Notes under the pieces: model-generated | Database searches by the model: none | Told to the model about the DNA's origin: nothing | What the model saw: only the letters and a program-made list of their open reading frames with translations | In this document: positions 48,075 to 57,763 of the stretch, piece by piece | Numbering within the stretch: the first letter of the stretch is position 1 | How the letters are laid out: each line of letters opens with the position of its first letter | Translations under genes and position numbers: made by a program | NCBI RefSeq assembly: GCF_001043055.1 | Contig: NZ_JYLF01000001.1 | Span: forward strand, 186,001-250,000 | From: Pseudomonas weihenstephanensis | GTDB taxonomy: Bacteria > Pseudomonadota > Gammaproteobacteria > Pseudomonadales > Pseudomonadaceae | DNA length: 64,000 bases | Direction: 5' to 3'

Positions 48075-48956
48075 TCACCTTTGCTGCAAACCTGTGGCAA
48101 TTTCGATAAAGGCCTTGGTCGCCGGGGAGGCGTGTCCTTCATTCAGTACCGCCAGGCCCACGCTGCGTTTGACCGGCGGGTCCAGCGGTTTTGTGACGTA
48201 GCTGCCAGCCTGTCGTAAAGGGCGCTCCGGCAGGGCCTGTTCGGCCAGTATGCTGACGCCGTAGCCCATCTCGACCATCGCCAGGGTGCTGATCAACTGC
48301 GCGCTGCGATGCAGTACGTTGGGCACTCGTTTTTGCGAAGAGAACAACCGTTCCAGCAATGGCCCGGACCCGGCCTCGGTCATGATGAACGGTTCGCGGC
48401 ACAAGGCTTCAAGGCTCACGCTGGAGGCTGTGGCCAGGGCATGGTTGGCGGGCAAAATCGCTACCATCTGGTCCTCACACAGGGTGAAGGTGTCGAGCTT
48501 GTCTTCGGGTAGCACCACAAATCCGACATCTACCCGCCGCTCCTGAAGCCAGCTCACGACCTCCTGATCGGTGCCTTCATCGATGCGGATCTCAATATTG
48601 GGATAGCGCTGGCGATAGCGCTCCAGAATGCGCGGCAACAATCTCATCGACGACGATGGCCCAAAAGAGCCGATGCGCAGTGTGCCGCGCTTCATGCCAC
48701 GGGCATCGGCTGCCTCCTGACGCATGGTTTCTGCAAGACCGAGAATCTCCCTTGCCCGCAGTAACAACTGTGCGCCGATGTCCGTCAGTTCGATGGCTGC
48801 TTGATGACGATGAATCAGCTCGACGCCCATTTCCTGCTCCAGCGCTTTGATCGCATGGGAGACGGCCGACTGGCTGATATGGAGTCGCGTGGCCGCCAGC
48901 GTGAAGCCGCGCAGTTCGGCAACTCGGGCAAACACTTCAAGTTGGGTGAGGGTCAT
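48075..48956 (-). CDS. LysR-family transcriptional regulator
   Basis: A 293-residue regulator. The winged helix-turn-helix covers residues 3-62 (FTLAATRLHISQSAVSHAIKALE). The periplasmic-binding-like effector domain spans 90-290 (TLRIGSFGPSSSMRLLPRIL, VGFVVLPEDKLDTF). The ligand is unknown. It is divergent from the TPR-protein gene at 49123 across 166 bases. LysR regulators often control the divergent neighbour, so the TPR/exporter pair may be its target. Confidence 0.9.
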   Translation of the reverse strand: MTLTQLEVFARVAELRGFTLAATRLHISQSAVSHAIKALEQEMGVELIHRHQAAIELTDIGAQLLLRAREILGLAETMRQEAADARGMKRGTLRIGSFGPSSSMRLLPRILERYRQRYPNIEIRIDEGTDQEVVSWLQERRVDVGFVVLPEDKLDTFTLCEDQMVAILPANHALATASSVSLEALCREPFIMTEAGSGPLLERLFSSQKRVPNVLHRSAQLISTLAMVEMGYGVSILAEQALPERPLRQAGSYVTKPLDPPVKRSVGLAVLNEGHASPATKAFIEIATGLQQR

Positions 48957-49122
48957 CGTGGGTGTCTCATGAGCTTTTGCTAATTTCCGTATGAGCTAGC
49001 TTCTGCGCGAGTATAGGCGTGCAACCGGACATACCGGAATACAGCGGTGCAGGAAAGGTGACTGACCCTGACGCTTGAAGGGATTCGTAAAACATTATTC
49101 TGGATAACCGGACTATTTACGC

Positions 49123-50352
49123 ATGAGCAACAGTGAATATGCTTCGCGCGCAGACGGCTGCTGTCGTCTCTGGCCTGACGTTAATACGCATTTTTTGTCG
49201 TTAAAGGGGCTACCGCCCGATGCGGTCCCTCGCACGGCGGCGCAACAGGTGTTGCACCCGTTGCTGGTCGGGTTTGATGCTATTGCCGGCTGCGAACTCA
49301 AAGAGTTTTATCGCTTCAAGATGCACTTGCAGAGACTGCCCGAGGCACCCGTTGCTTGCCCTGAACTGGTACAGGTGGTGGCTGCATTTCGCTGCTGGGT
49401 CGACTTTGACTACAGCGGCGCGCGTGCACTGTTTATAGCGCACTTGCATGAGTATCCCGGCGATGTGCTGACGGTGTTTTTTGTGCATATGCTGGATTTT
49501 TGCACCGGCAAGACCTGCGACCTGGTCGATGTGTTTGACATCTGCGACCCCTGTGTCGACGCGACGCACCCACTGTCTTCGTTCTATTTGGGGATCAAGT
49601 CGTTTGTGTTGTGCGAACGGTCAGAGTTCGAACAGGCGCGGGTGCTGGGGCTACAAGCCGTGGCGCAACGGCCCGATAACATTTACGCCATTCACGGTGT
49701 GGTGCATGCCCAGCACGAACAACAGCAATGGGCAGCGCTGTGCGAGTTCCTTGAGGGCTGCAAAGACAATTGGGCTTTCAATCCAGGCATGCGCATGCAT
49801 ATTTATTGGCATCTGGCGATTGCCTATTTGATGAGCAGTCAGTACGAACGTTCAACGGCCACGTTCCGAGAGTTCTACGCGCTCAAGGATTTTCGCTATG
49901 CCAAACAAGACCTCGATGCGGTCGGTTTTTTATGGCGCCTGAAGTTGCAAAACCTGGAAGACCGTCAATTCGATGAGTTGTGGCAAGACTTGTCGATTTT
50001 GTGGTCTGGCAGCATTGGCACCTCCACATCGCACTTTCACAACATGCATGCCGCGTTTGCATTTGCCGCCGCTGATCGGCCGTTATTGATTGATAAGTTG
50101 ATCGCGGAAAGTGACGGTTTCGGCATCGAACCTGCGACCCAGCAAGTGGGTGTCGACGTGCTCAATGCCATCGCGTTTTTTGCCCGGGGTGCCTACGCCG
50201 AGTGCTATCAAATCCTGGCCGCCTCGCAGTCAGTGTGGTTGCGTCTGGGCGGCAGCCGGGCACAGCGCGAACTGTTGATGAAAACCATGAATATGGCCCA
50301 AAAAATGATGCCCTCGCATCAACCCCGAGCACGGCTCGTCAACGCGCTATAG
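49123..50352 (+). CDS. TPR-like protein, TTC38 family resemblance
   Basis: A 409-residue soluble helical protein. Successive helix pairs recall tetratricopeptide repeats. The pattern IYAIHGVVHAQHEQQQWAAL followed by MRMHIYWHLAIAYLMSSQY resembles the conserved His/Trp core of the TTC38 family. It is rich in Cys and His in the middle (FDICDPCVDATH). No catalytic motif is recognised. The exporter gene begins 11 bases after its stop, so the two probably form an operon opposite the LysR gene. Confidence 0.6.
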   Translation: MSNSEYASRADGCCRLWPDVNTHFLSLKGLPPDAVPRTAAQQVLHPLLVGFDAIAGCELKEFYRFKMHLQRLPEAPVACPELVQVVAAFRCWVDFDYSGARALFIAHLHEYPGDVLTVFFVHMLDFCTGKTCDLVDVFDICDPCVDATHPLSSFYLGIKSFVLCERSEFEQARVLGLQAVAQRPDNIYAIHGVVHAQHEQQQWAALCEFLEGCKDNWAFNPGMRMHIYWHLAIAYLMSSQYERSTATFREFYALKDFRYAKQDLDAVGFLWRLKLQNLEDRQFDELWQDLSILWSGSIGTSTSHFHNMHAAFAFAAADRPLLIDKLIAESDGFGIEPATQQVGVDVLNAIAFFARGAYAECYQILAASQSVWLRLGGSRAQRELLMKTMNMAQKMMPSHQPRARLVNAL

Positions 50353-50363
50353 GCCAAACCCTG

Positions 50364-51296
50364 ATGAACAATGCTGTCGCATGTGCGCCGTTACACACCG
50401 GGTATACGGTGTATGCCAAGCTGGTTGCCGTGTCGTGTTTGTGGGGCGGCACTTTCGTGGCCGGGCGTTATTTGTCCACGGATGTGGCGCCACTGCTGTC
50501 GGCCAGCGTGCGTTTCGTGCTGGCGAGCCTGACGCTGTTATTGGTGTTGAGCCTCAAGGGCCAATTGGTGCGCCAGGTGACAGTATCGCAAGCCCTGCAA
50601 CTGGTGCTGCTCGGCTTTTTTGGGGTGTTTGCCTACAACTTGTTTTTCTTTTATGGGTTGCACTACATCAGCTCATCCCGCGCGTCTTTGATCGTGGCGC
50701 TGAATCCGGCGCTGATTGCGTTGACGGCGTTTGCTTTCGGGCGTGAGCGCCTGAGCCGAATCAACGTGGCGGGCATCGCGCTGTGCATCATTGGCGCGAT
50801 GACCGTCATCGTCAGCAAAAATACGGTGTCGCTGACCTCAGTGGTGGCGGGTGCCTGGCGCGGCGACCTGTTGATTTTGGGGTGCGTCATGAGCTGGGTG
50901 ATTTACAGCGTTTTTGCCCGGGGCCTGGTCAGGGATATCGGTCCGCTGCACACCGTGACCTATTCCGTGCTCGCGGGCACCCTGATGTTGCTGGCAGCAG
51001 CAGTGGCGCAGGGTGAGTTGAGCGCCCACGCGCTGGCCGCCGTCAACAGCACCCAGTGGCTGAGCCTGATTTACCTCGGTGTGCTGGGGTCGGCGCTGGC
51101 TTATATCTGGTATTACGATGGCATCCAGAAAATCGGTGTAACCCAATCCGGGGTGTTTATTGCCCTCAATCCATTGTCGGCGGTGGTGCTGGGGATGCTG
51201 ATTTTGGGGGAGCGCCTGAGCATGCCCATGTTGTTGGGCGGTCTGCTGGCCATCAGTGGCATCGTGCTGTGCAATCGTAAGGCCAAAATAACCTGA
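50364..51296 (+). CDS. EamA-family (DMT) transporter
   Basis: A 310-residue inner-membrane protein with ten predicted helices in two EamA halves (residues about 20-150 and 165-305). SCLWGGTFVAGRYL is typical of the first helix and ALAYIWYYDGIQKIGVTQSGVFIALNPLSAVVLG of the second half. The family exports small metabolites such as amino acids. The start is ATG 50364; the longer frame runs inside the TPR gene. The substrate is unknown. Confidence 0.88.
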   Translation: MNNAVACAPLHTGYTVYAKLVAVSCLWGGTFVAGRYLSTDVAPLLSASVRFVLASLTLLLVLSLKGQLVRQVTVSQALQLVLLGFFGVFAYNLFFFYGLHYISSSRASLIVALNPALIALTAFAFGRERLSRINVAGIALCIIGAMTVIVSKNTVSLTSVVAGAWRGDLLILGCVMSWVIYSVFARGLVRDIGPLHTVTYSVLAGTLMLLAAAVAQGELSAHALAAVNSTQWLSLIYLGVLGSALAYIWYYDGIQKIGVTQSGVFIALNPLSAVVLGMLILGERLSMPMLLGGLLAISGIVLCNRKAKIT

Positions 51297-51363
51297 TCAA
51301 TGGTCAACATTGACGTCCGAAAATGGCGAGAACCGTTAAAAGCCCGGTGCTATTGTGCGGGCC

Positions 51364-52854
51364 ATGAACACACACGACGCCTCACTCACTCCTTCTATTG
51401 CCGCGTGCGAAATCGCACGGCTGAGCCGTGATGCGCGCTTTGACGGGGTGTTTTTTACTGCCGTCCTGACCACGCGAATCTATTGCCGCCCGGTATGCCC
51501 GGCGCGCGCGCCCAAAGCGTCGAACGTTGTGTATTACCCCAGCGCGGCGGCGGCACAAGCACAGGGGTTTCGCCCTTGCTTGCGCTGTCGGCCCGAGCTG
51601 GCACCCGGTAATCAGCTGTGGTTGCAGGGTGAGCATTTAGTGACGCGGGCCTTGAAGCTGATCAACGAAGGGTTTTTGGCGGATAACTCGCTTGAGGCGT
51701 TGGCCCTGCGCCTGAATGTGGGGGCGCGTCAGTTACGACGCGTGTTTGTTAAGTATTTGGGGGCACCGCCGATGGCCGTGCACGCCACTCAACGCCTGTT
51801 GTTTGCCAAGCAACTGCTGACAGAAACGCATTTATCGATCACTGAAGTGGCGTTGGCGTCGGGTTTTGGCAGTGTCAGGCGCTTCAATTCAGCGTTTGCC
51901 GAAGCCAACCATGCCGAACCACGGGCCTTCAGGCGCAGTCCAAAAACACGCGCTGGCACTGCACTGGTCCTGCGCTTGGGTTACCGCCCGCCCTACGACT
52001 TCAATGCTGTACTCGGATTTTTACAACAGCGCGCCTTGCCCGGTATCGAACAGGTTGACGCGTTCAGTTATCAGCGGGTGTTTGGCCGTGCGCAATCGCC
52101 CGGCTGGCTGCGGGTTAGCGCGTGGCCCGCGGGGCAACACGCCCTGCAATTGGAGCTGTTGAACGTTGCCCCGGCACACATGCTCACTGTGGTGACACGC
52201 ATTCGGCGTATGTTCGATCTGGACGCCGATCCGCAGGCCATCGCCCATACCCTGGGTGCCAGCCCCCAGTTGGCGCCCCTGATCGAGCGCTATCCGGGCT
52301 TGCGTTTACCGGGGGGCTGGGATGGTTTCGAAGTGGCTGTGCGTGCGGTGTTAGGCCAGCAAGTGAGTGTGGCAGCGGCGCGCACCCTGGCCAGCCGCAT
52401 CGTGCAGCGCTATGGCACACCGATTGAAGCGCCGGGTACATCGGGGCTGGATCGCTTGTTCCCCGACGCTCAGCAATTGGCAGCCGCTAACCTGGACCAA
52501 ATGGGCATCACCCAGGCACGTATCAATACCCTTCACGGCATTGCTCAGGCGTTGATTGAAGGGCGGGTTGATTTTGGCATGGAGCAAGCGCTCGACACCT
52601 TTGTTCAGCGTTGGGTACAACTGCCGGGGATCGGCGAATGGACCGCGCATTACATTGCCATGCGCGTCCTCAAACACCCGGATGCCTTCCCGGCCGCAGA
52701 CTTGATCCTGCGGCGCGAGGCCAACCCTGATGGCCCGCCGCTGAGCACAAAAGCGATGCAAACGCTGGCCGAGAGCTGGCGCCCGTGGCGCGCCTACAGC
52801 GTCCTGTATTTATGGCGCGCAGCCACCGATGCCGCTGCGCTCAAGAGGATTTGA
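51364..52854 (+). CDS. alkA: Ada zinc domain - AraC HTH - AlkA glycosylase fusion
   Basis: A 496-residue DNA repair protein. The Ada-type zinc/methyl-acceptor domain has Cys41, Cys45, Cys72 and Cys75 (IYCRPVC, PCLRC); Cys41 matches the phosphotriester-accepting Cys38 of E. coli Ada. An AraC-type HTH covers about residues 88-195. The AlkA N-terminal and helix-hairpin-helix domains span about 205-490, with LPGIGEWTAHYIAMRVL and the catalytic Asp446 (FPAADLILRRE). It should sense methyl damage and excise alkylated bases. The start is ATG 51364. ogt follows after 2 bases. Confidence 0.9.
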   Translation: MNTHDASLTPSIAACEIARLSRDARFDGVFFTAVLTTRIYCRPVCPARAPKASNVVYYPSAAAAQAQGFRPCLRCRPELAPGNQLWLQGEHLVTRALKLINEGFLADNSLEALALRLNVGARQLRRVFVKYLGAPPMAVHATQRLLFAKQLLTETHLSITEVALASGFGSVRRFNSAFAEANHAEPRAFRRSPKTRAGTALVLRLGYRPPYDFNAVLGFLQQRALPGIEQVDAFSYQRVFGRAQSPGWLRVSAWPAGQHALQLELLNVAPAHMLTVVTRIRRMFDLDADPQAIAHTLGASPQLAPLIERYPGLRLPGGWDGFEVAVRAVLGQQVSVAAARTLASRIVQRYGTPIEAPGTSGLDRLFPDAQQLAAANLDQMGITQARINTLHGIAQALIEGRVDFGMEQALDTFVQRWVQLPGIGEWTAHYIAMRVLKHPDAFPAADLILRREANPDGPPLSTKAMQTLAESWRPWRAYSVLYLWRAATDAAALKRI

Positions 52855-52856
52855 CC

Positions 52857-53354
52857 ATGTCTCAGATTTACTACGCGCAGATGCCATCGCCGATTGGTCC
52901 ACTGTTTTTGGTGGCCGACGACGAAGGCTTGCGTGAGGTTCGATTTGAATGCGAGCGCAGAGCACATACCGCTCAAGACAGTTGGCTGCATGCGCCGCAA
53001 AAACTGGCTGAGGTCATACGCCAGCTAGAGGCGTACTTTGCGGGCGAGCGATACACCTTTGATGTATCGCTTAAACCTGGGGGCACCGAGTTTCAGCAAA
53101 CGGTATGGCGGGCGCTGACCACCATCCCCTATGCCGTGACCACCAGTTATGGCCAACTGTCGCAGCAGATCCAGCGCCCGACCGCATCACGGGCTGTGGG
53201 GGCCGCCAATGGGCGCAACCCGATCCCGATCATCATCCCGTGCCACCGGGTAATCGGCAGCAATGGCACGTTGACCGGCTTTGCCGGTGGTCTGGCAGCC
53301 AAGCAATGGTTGCTGGCGCATGAAGCCAAGTGTCGAGGTTTTGTGCTGTCCTGA
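52857..53354 (+). CDS. ogt: Methylated-DNA-protein cysteine S-methyltransferase
   Basis: A 165-residue suicide repair protein that removes methyl groups from O6-methylguanine. The acceptor is Cys129 in PIIIPCHRVIGSNG. YGQLSQQIQRPTASRAVGAANGRNP is the DNA-binding helix region. It starts at ATG 52857, two bases after the alkA stop, with AGAGGA upstream. With the fusion upstream it makes a complete adaptive-response pair. Confidence 0.93.
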   Translation: MSQIYYAQMPSPIGPLFLVADDEGLREVRFECERRAHTAQDSWLHAPQKLAEVIRQLEAYFAGERYTFDVSLKPGGTEFQQTVWRALTTIPYAVTTSYGQLSQQIQRPTASRAVGAANGRNPIPIIIPCHRVIGSNGTLTGFAGGLAAKQWLLAHEAKCRGFVLS

Positions 53355-53383
53355 CACCCGGCACCGGGTTAAGAGCGTGGCGC

Positions 53384-54232
53384 TTACAAACTCAGGCGCA
53401 TCGACAAATCCACAGCCTTTACGTCTTTGGTCATGGCGCCAATCGAAATGTAGTCCACGCCCGTTTGTGCGATAGGCAGCAGCGTGCTTTCGTTGATACC
53501 GCCGCTGGCTTCCAGCTTGGCTTTACCCGCATTCAGACGCACGGCTTCACGCATGTCATCCATGCTCAGTTCGTCGAGCATGATGATGTCTGCACCTGCC
53601 GCCAGCGCTTCTTTGAGTTCTGCCAGGCTTTCGACTTCGATCTCTACCGGTTTGCCCGGCGCGATTTTATGCGCAGCGCTGATCGCCTGGGCGATGCCGC
53701 CGCAGGCTGCGATGTGGTTTTCCTTGATCAAAAACGCGTCGTACAAACCAATGCGGTGGTTATGACAGCCACCACAGGTGACGGCGTACTTTTGCGCCAG
53801 GCGCAAGCCCGGCAGGGTTTTGCGGGTGTCCAGCAACTTGACTTGCGTCTGCGCGACCTGGTCCGCCAACTGTTGGGCATGGGTCGCAACCCCCGACAAC
53901 ATTTGCAGAAAGTTCAGCGCACTGCGCTCACCACTGAGCAGCGAGCGGGCAGGGCCCTCAAGGTGAAACAACACTTGATTGGGGCTGACGCGCTCGCCAT
54001 CGGCCACCTGCCAATGCACGGCGACGCGCGGGTCCAGTTGGCGAAAAACCGCGTCCACCCATGCGGTGCCGCTGATCACAGCGTTGTCGCGCGTAATGAT
54101 CGTGGCCTTGGCCAGGCGTTCTGCCGGGATCAACCGTGCAGTGATGTCGCCGCTGCCAATGTCTTCGGCAAGCGCACGGCGTACGTTGGCTTCAATCTCG
54201 GCGGTGAGATCGGCCAGATGTAAATTCGGCAT
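53384..54232 (-). CDS. nadC: Nicotinate-nucleotide pyrophosphorylase (quinolinate phosphoribosyltransferase)
   Basis: A 282-residue enzyme that makes nicotinate mononucleotide from quinolinate and PRPP in de novo NAD synthesis. The start is ATG 54232 ([21 protein letters not shown]). [38 protein letters not shown] and LEASGGINE are family signatures. Cytoplasmic. It converges on ogt with a 29-base gap. Confidence 0.95.
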   Translation of the reverse strand: MPNLHLADLTAEIEANVRRALAEDIGSGDITARLIPAERLAKATIITRDNAVISGTAWVDAVFRQLDPRVAVHWQVADGERVSPNQVLFHLEGPARSLLSGERSALNFLQMLSGVATHAQQLADQVAQTQVKLLDTRKTLPGLRLAQKYAVTCGGCHNHRIGLYDAFLIKENHIAACGGIAQAISAAHKIAPGKPVEIEVESLAELKEALAAGADIIMLDELSMDDMREAVRLNAGKAKLEASGGINESTLLPIAQTGVDYISIGAMTKDVKAVDLSMRLSL

Positions 54233-54583
54233 AACCAGCTCCACAAACAAAGTGCGCCGATTATAGGGCCATGCCGGGAGCGAACCCAAGGCGCGCGGCT
54301 GCGCCGTAGGCAAATGCCTGTAACTGTGTTGTTTGGGCCGCATCCCAGCATTTATTTGACCGTTCAGTAAATGAATCGCGCTGTTTAGTAGCACAAGGCT
54401 CGCCTTTTGCAAGATAATCAGCGCCTTGTAATTGGCGTCATAGCTTTGACATGCCATTAAAGTCCTAATTCAGATACACCGGCGAGTGCGATATGCACTG
54501 GCCGGTTTCTGTTTGCGAGCGTCAAAAGTGGCCTGTGCCACCTGTGCGTCATTCGCAAGCGAACACCGTTCCAGGAGGCTTGG
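54233..54583. other. Gene-free 351-base divergent intergenic region
   Basis: This lies between the divergent nadC and DUF1631 genes and should contain both promoters. TTGACA occurs at about 54449 on the plus strand without a good -10 at normal spacing. A small palindrome (ccggcgagtg, cactggccgg) follows. I see no ORF or RNA gene that I can support. Confidence 0.5.
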
Positions 54584-56074
54584 ATGCAAAATGACGGGAA
54601 AGTGGGACCTGCCCACTGGGCCACGGCAGAGCTGGCGATGCGTTCGCCACTTGCGCGCCTGCCGGTCATTTTGTTGCAGGTTCACGATAAAGCCGCGCAG
54701 CAGCTCAAAAACGGGTTGCAAGTGCTGTTTGACAGTGCCGATGAAACGCTGTTCGAGATGGCGGATAAAGCCCGGAGTGACGTCGAACAAAGCTTGTTTT
54801 TTGAAGCCATGCGCGACGTCAGGCTCAAGCGTAAATACATCGAGCGCGGCTTTCTTGACCGGTTTTTTGACGCTTTCAGTCAGTTGGCGCTCGCCGACCC
54901 CAGCGAGCGCACGTTGCAGGGTGCAGCCCCCGCAGGCGGGTCTTTTTCGCTGATGACCCATGACCTTGAGCGCGCTCAAGTGATCAATGCGATGGTGGGC
55001 CACGTCATGACGCGCGACCAGTTGGCGCTGTGCCAATTGACCACACGTCTCGCAACGCTCAGTTGCACCCCGCTGGATGATCACAACAACCCGTTGGGGC
55101 CGGGCATGTTGTGCGAATATTTTTTGCTGGCTGAGCGTGATCAGGGCATGGACATCAAGGTCAAGCTGATCATGTTGCAACTGTTCGAAAAGTACCTGCT
55201 CAGCCACACCACGCAGTTGTACGCCGATGCCAACCAATTACTGATTGCCACGGGTGTATTGCCAACGCTGAGCGAGAACGATGGCTGCTGCGGGGATAAA
55301 GCAAGGGGCACAGAAACGGCGGCCGTGGCTGAGGAGGCGAGCAACCTGGTCGGGTTGCTGTTTGAGTACATCGCCAAAGATCGCAATGTGCCGCCTGCGC
55401 TGAAATCGCTGATTGCCCAGTTGCAGGAGCCGATGCTGAAGATCGCGCAACGCGATCAAAACTTTTTCAGCTGTGACACCCACCCCGCCCGACGCCTCTT
55501 GAACGTGATTGCGGCGGCGGCCATCGGCTGGGACGTCAGCACGGATGAGAGCAGCGATCCGTTGTTCCGACAGATTGAATGTGTGGTGCAACAATTGGCT
55601 ACGTACGCGGGCGACAATCGCACGCTGCTCGAAGCCCTGTTGCATGAGTTTTTGGTCTTTACCCACGGTGAGCGTTGTCGCATCGAACTGCTCGAGCAAC
55701 GCACTCGCGAGGCAGAGCAGGCGCGTCTGAAACATCCACTCAAGGCGAGTGAGCGGGCTGCGCTTGCGCCACCCGCAGTGGATGAGCAGGACCACTTGGG
55801 TTTATTGCTGGTCAGCCAACTGCGCCTGGGCACCTGGATTGAGTTACAGGAAGACGAAGAGTTTCGCCTGCGATGCAAGCTGATCGCCATTCTGGAGCCG
55901 GGCGGCAAGCATATTTTCGTCAACCGCACGGGCATGAAAGTGCTGGAGCAAAGCCGCACCGACCTGATCGCTCAACTGCGCAATGGCAAAGTATTGCTAC
56001 TGGATGACCGTTTACTGTTCGACCGGGCGCTGGAGTCGGTGATTGGTAGCTTGTACCAACGTAACGCGCAGTGA
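54584..56074 (+). CDS. DUF1631 family protein (short form)
   Basis: A 496-residue soluble, mostly helical protein. DUF1631-like features include RLPVILLQVHDKAAQQLKNGLQ near the start, QSLFFEAMRDVRLKRKYIERGF, and the later QFFSCDTHPARRLLN-type segment (NFFSCDTHPARRLLNVI). The C-terminal part has a PilZ-like beta stretch (LRLGTWIELQEDEEFRLRCKL, IFVNRTGMKVLE). I recall typical DUF1631 proteins as several hundred residues longer, so this may be a shortened version. GGAGG is 6 bases upstream of the ATG. The function is unknown. Confidence 0.75.
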   Translation: MQNDGKVGPAHWATAELAMRSPLARLPVILLQVHDKAAQQLKNGLQVLFDSADETLFEMADKARSDVEQSLFFEAMRDVRLKRKYIERGFLDRFFDAFSQLALADPSERTLQGAAPAGGSFSLMTHDLERAQVINAMVGHVMTRDQLALCQLTTRLATLSCTPLDDHNNPLGPGMLCEYFLLAERDQGMDIKVKLIMLQLFEKYLLSHTTQLYADANQLLIATGVLPTLSENDGCCGDKARGTETAAVAEEASNLVGLLFEYIAKDRNVPPALKSLIAQLQEPMLKIAQRDQNFFSCDTHPARRLLNVIAAAAIGWDVSTDESSDPLFRQIECVVQQLATYAGDNRTLLEALLHEFLVFTHGERCRIELLEQRTREAEQARLKHPLKASERAALAPPAVDEQDHLGLLLVSQLRLGTWIELQEDEEFRLRCKLIAILEPGGKHIFVNRTGMKVLEQSRTDLIAQLRNGKVLLLDDRLLFDRALESVIGSLYQRNAQ

Positions 56075-56167
56075 CTGGCCTGCGGCTTTGGCGTCACAGA
56101 TAGCTGCCAATTGAGCTGCACATCGCGGCATACTGCGCCTTTGGTTTTGCACGTTGAAGGAGTCTGT

Positions 56168-56731
56168 ATGCAGCTGGACCCCACGAGCGGTTGGTGCCAT
56201 GACGTGCGCCATTGCCCGTCGCCCAACTTCAATGAACGCCCGCGCGGCGAAATCTCCTTGTTGGTTATCCACAACATCAGCTTGCCGCCGGGGCAGTTTG
56301 CCACCGGTCAAGTCCAGACGTTTTTCCAAAATCAACTGGACCCCGATGAGCATCCTTTTTTTGAAACCATCAAGGAGCTGCGAGTCAGTGCGCATTTTCT
56401 GATTGAGCGCGACGGTCAGGTTACGCAGTTTGTCTCGTGTCTGGACCGTGCCTGGCATGCGGGTATTTCCAGTTTCGAGGGCCGCGAGACTTGTAACGAT
56501 TTTTCGATAGGCATCGAACTTGAAGGCACCGATGATCAGCCGTTCTGCGACGCCCAGTATCAGGCGCTGATTGCTCTGACGCGGGAGCTGCAAACCCACT
56601 ATGGCGACATTACCCTTCAACGAATATGTGGCCACAGTGACGTGGCACCGGGGCGCAAGACAGATCCAGGCCCCCATTTCGACTGGACGCGCTATCGCAG
56701 CGCGTTGCAGCACAGAGGAGACAATCAATGA
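56168..56731 (+). CDS. ampD: 1,6-anhydro-N-acetylmuramyl-L-alanine amidase AmpD
   Basis: A 187-residue cytoplasmic zinc amidase that recycles muropeptides and so keeps AmpR-controlled beta-lactamase low. The start is ATG 56168 with AAGGAG 6 bases upstream. Zinc ligands are visible: His35 (LLVIHNISLP), then His and Asp in ICGHSDVAPGRKTDPGPHFDW. The 93-base gap from DUF1631 has no terminator. It overlaps ampE by 4 bases. Confidence 0.95.
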   Translation: MQLDPTSGWCHDVRHCPSPNFNERPRGEISLLVIHNISLPPGQFATGQVQTFFQNQLDPDEHPFFETIKELRVSAHFLIERDGQVTQFVSCLDRAWHAGISSFEGRETCNDFSIGIELEGTDDQPFCDAQYQALIALTRELQTHYGDITLQRICGHSDVAPGRKTDPGPHFDWTRYRSALQHRGDNQ

Positions 56732-57564
56732 GTTTTGTGGTGCTACTGCTGGCGATTCTGGTCGAAAAATTCTCGGCCTTGCGCCAGCGCCTTCAATGCG
56801 ACGGCGGCTGGGTACGCGAGCTGAACAAGCTCGAAGCCTCGCCCAAACTGGCGAAAAACCCGTGGTGGGTGTTGATCATCCTGATTCTGCTGCCGGTCAT
56901 GTTACTGGGGTTGTTGCTGGTGGTGCTCGACCCGGTGGCTTATGGCCTGCTGGCGTTACCGGTGCATCTGGTGGTGTTGATCTTCAGCTTGGGCCGGGGT
57001 GACTTGCTGGCAGATCTGGGGCCATTTCGTGATGCCTGGCGTCGGGGTGATCTGCAAGCAGCTGCCCATGTGGCCGAACGTGACATTAGCGTGCGGGCCG
57101 AGAATGGTGAGCAACTGCTGGAACACGTTCAGGCGCACTTGCTGTGGCAAGCCTACCAAAGCTTTTTTGCGGTGATTTTCTGGTACTTCCTGTTGGGACC
57201 GGTGGCGGCGCTCAGTTATCGCTTGCTGGCGCTGGCGGTCGAGCACGGCAAGAACCCCGAACTGGTCGAGCACGCTCAACAAATGCGTCATGCGTTTGAC
57301 TGGCTGCCGGTGCGATTGCTGGCGGCCAGTTTTGCATTGGTCGGCAACTTCGCCGCGGTCAGCCGCGTGATGTTGCACGAACTGCTGAGCTGGGAAATCA
57401 GTGCAGAACAGTTGATCAACAAAGTCGGGTGTGCGGCGGCTGAACTTGCGCCACCGCAGACCGGCCCGGAAGGCGTTTCCAGCCTTGATGCCTTGTGGGA
57501 ACTGCTGCTGCGTGCTGCCGTGGTGTGGTACGCCGGTTTTGCCGTGTGGACGTTGCTACTTTAA
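56728..57564 (+). CDS. ampE: Regulatory signalling modulator AmpE
   Basis: A 278-residue inner-membrane protein with four predicted helices (around residues 42-85, 140-165 and 260-278). It lies in an operon with ampD by a 4-base overlap. AmpE is related to CobD-like membrane proteins and is thought to act as a sensor in peptidoglycan recycling; its mechanism is unknown. RLQCDGGWVRELNKLEASPKL is conserved near the N-terminus. Confidence 0.9.
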   Translation: MSFVVLLLAILVEKFSALRQRLQCDGGWVRELNKLEASPKLAKNPWWVLIILILLPVMLLGLLLVVLDPVAYGLLALPVHLVVLIFSLGRGDLLADLGPFRDAWRRGDLQAAAHVAERDISVRAENGEQLLEHVQAHLLWQAYQSFFAVIFWYFLLGPVAALSYRLLALAVEHGKNPELVEHAQQMRHAFDWLPVRLLAASFALVGNFAAVSRVMLHELLSWEISAEQLINKVGCAAAELAPPQTGPEGVSSLDALWELLLRAAVVWYAGFAVWTLLL

Positions 57565-57574
57565 GACACAGGCC

Positions 57575-57763
57575 CAGCGCTCGCTAAACCCGTCAACGTG
57601 GCGCTTCAGAGGCACCACATTCACCGGGTTTACGATCGCTGCGCAATCGGACGTCGGCTTCGGCAACTGCTACATGAACCGCGATCATTACCCTGTAGTC
57701 GCTGACGAGTAATGCGAGGCTGCGTCCGGGCGCGCAGCGGTCGTGATTGCGGTCTTTAGCGGC
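57575..57763. repeat. REP-like repeats between ampE and tatD
   Basis: cagcgctcgctaaacccg (57575-57592) and its near inverse cgggtttacgatcgctgcg (57625-57643), then a REP core gtagtcgctgacgag with gcgaggctgcg after it. The first arm shares cagcgctcg and taaacccg with the duplicated repeat at 29361-29630. It lies between two convergent genes. Confidence 0.65.

Noticed and set aside
53330..54223. 297-codon plus-strand frame over nadC
   Set aside because: nadC on the minus strand has full family signatures; the plus frame is its shadow.
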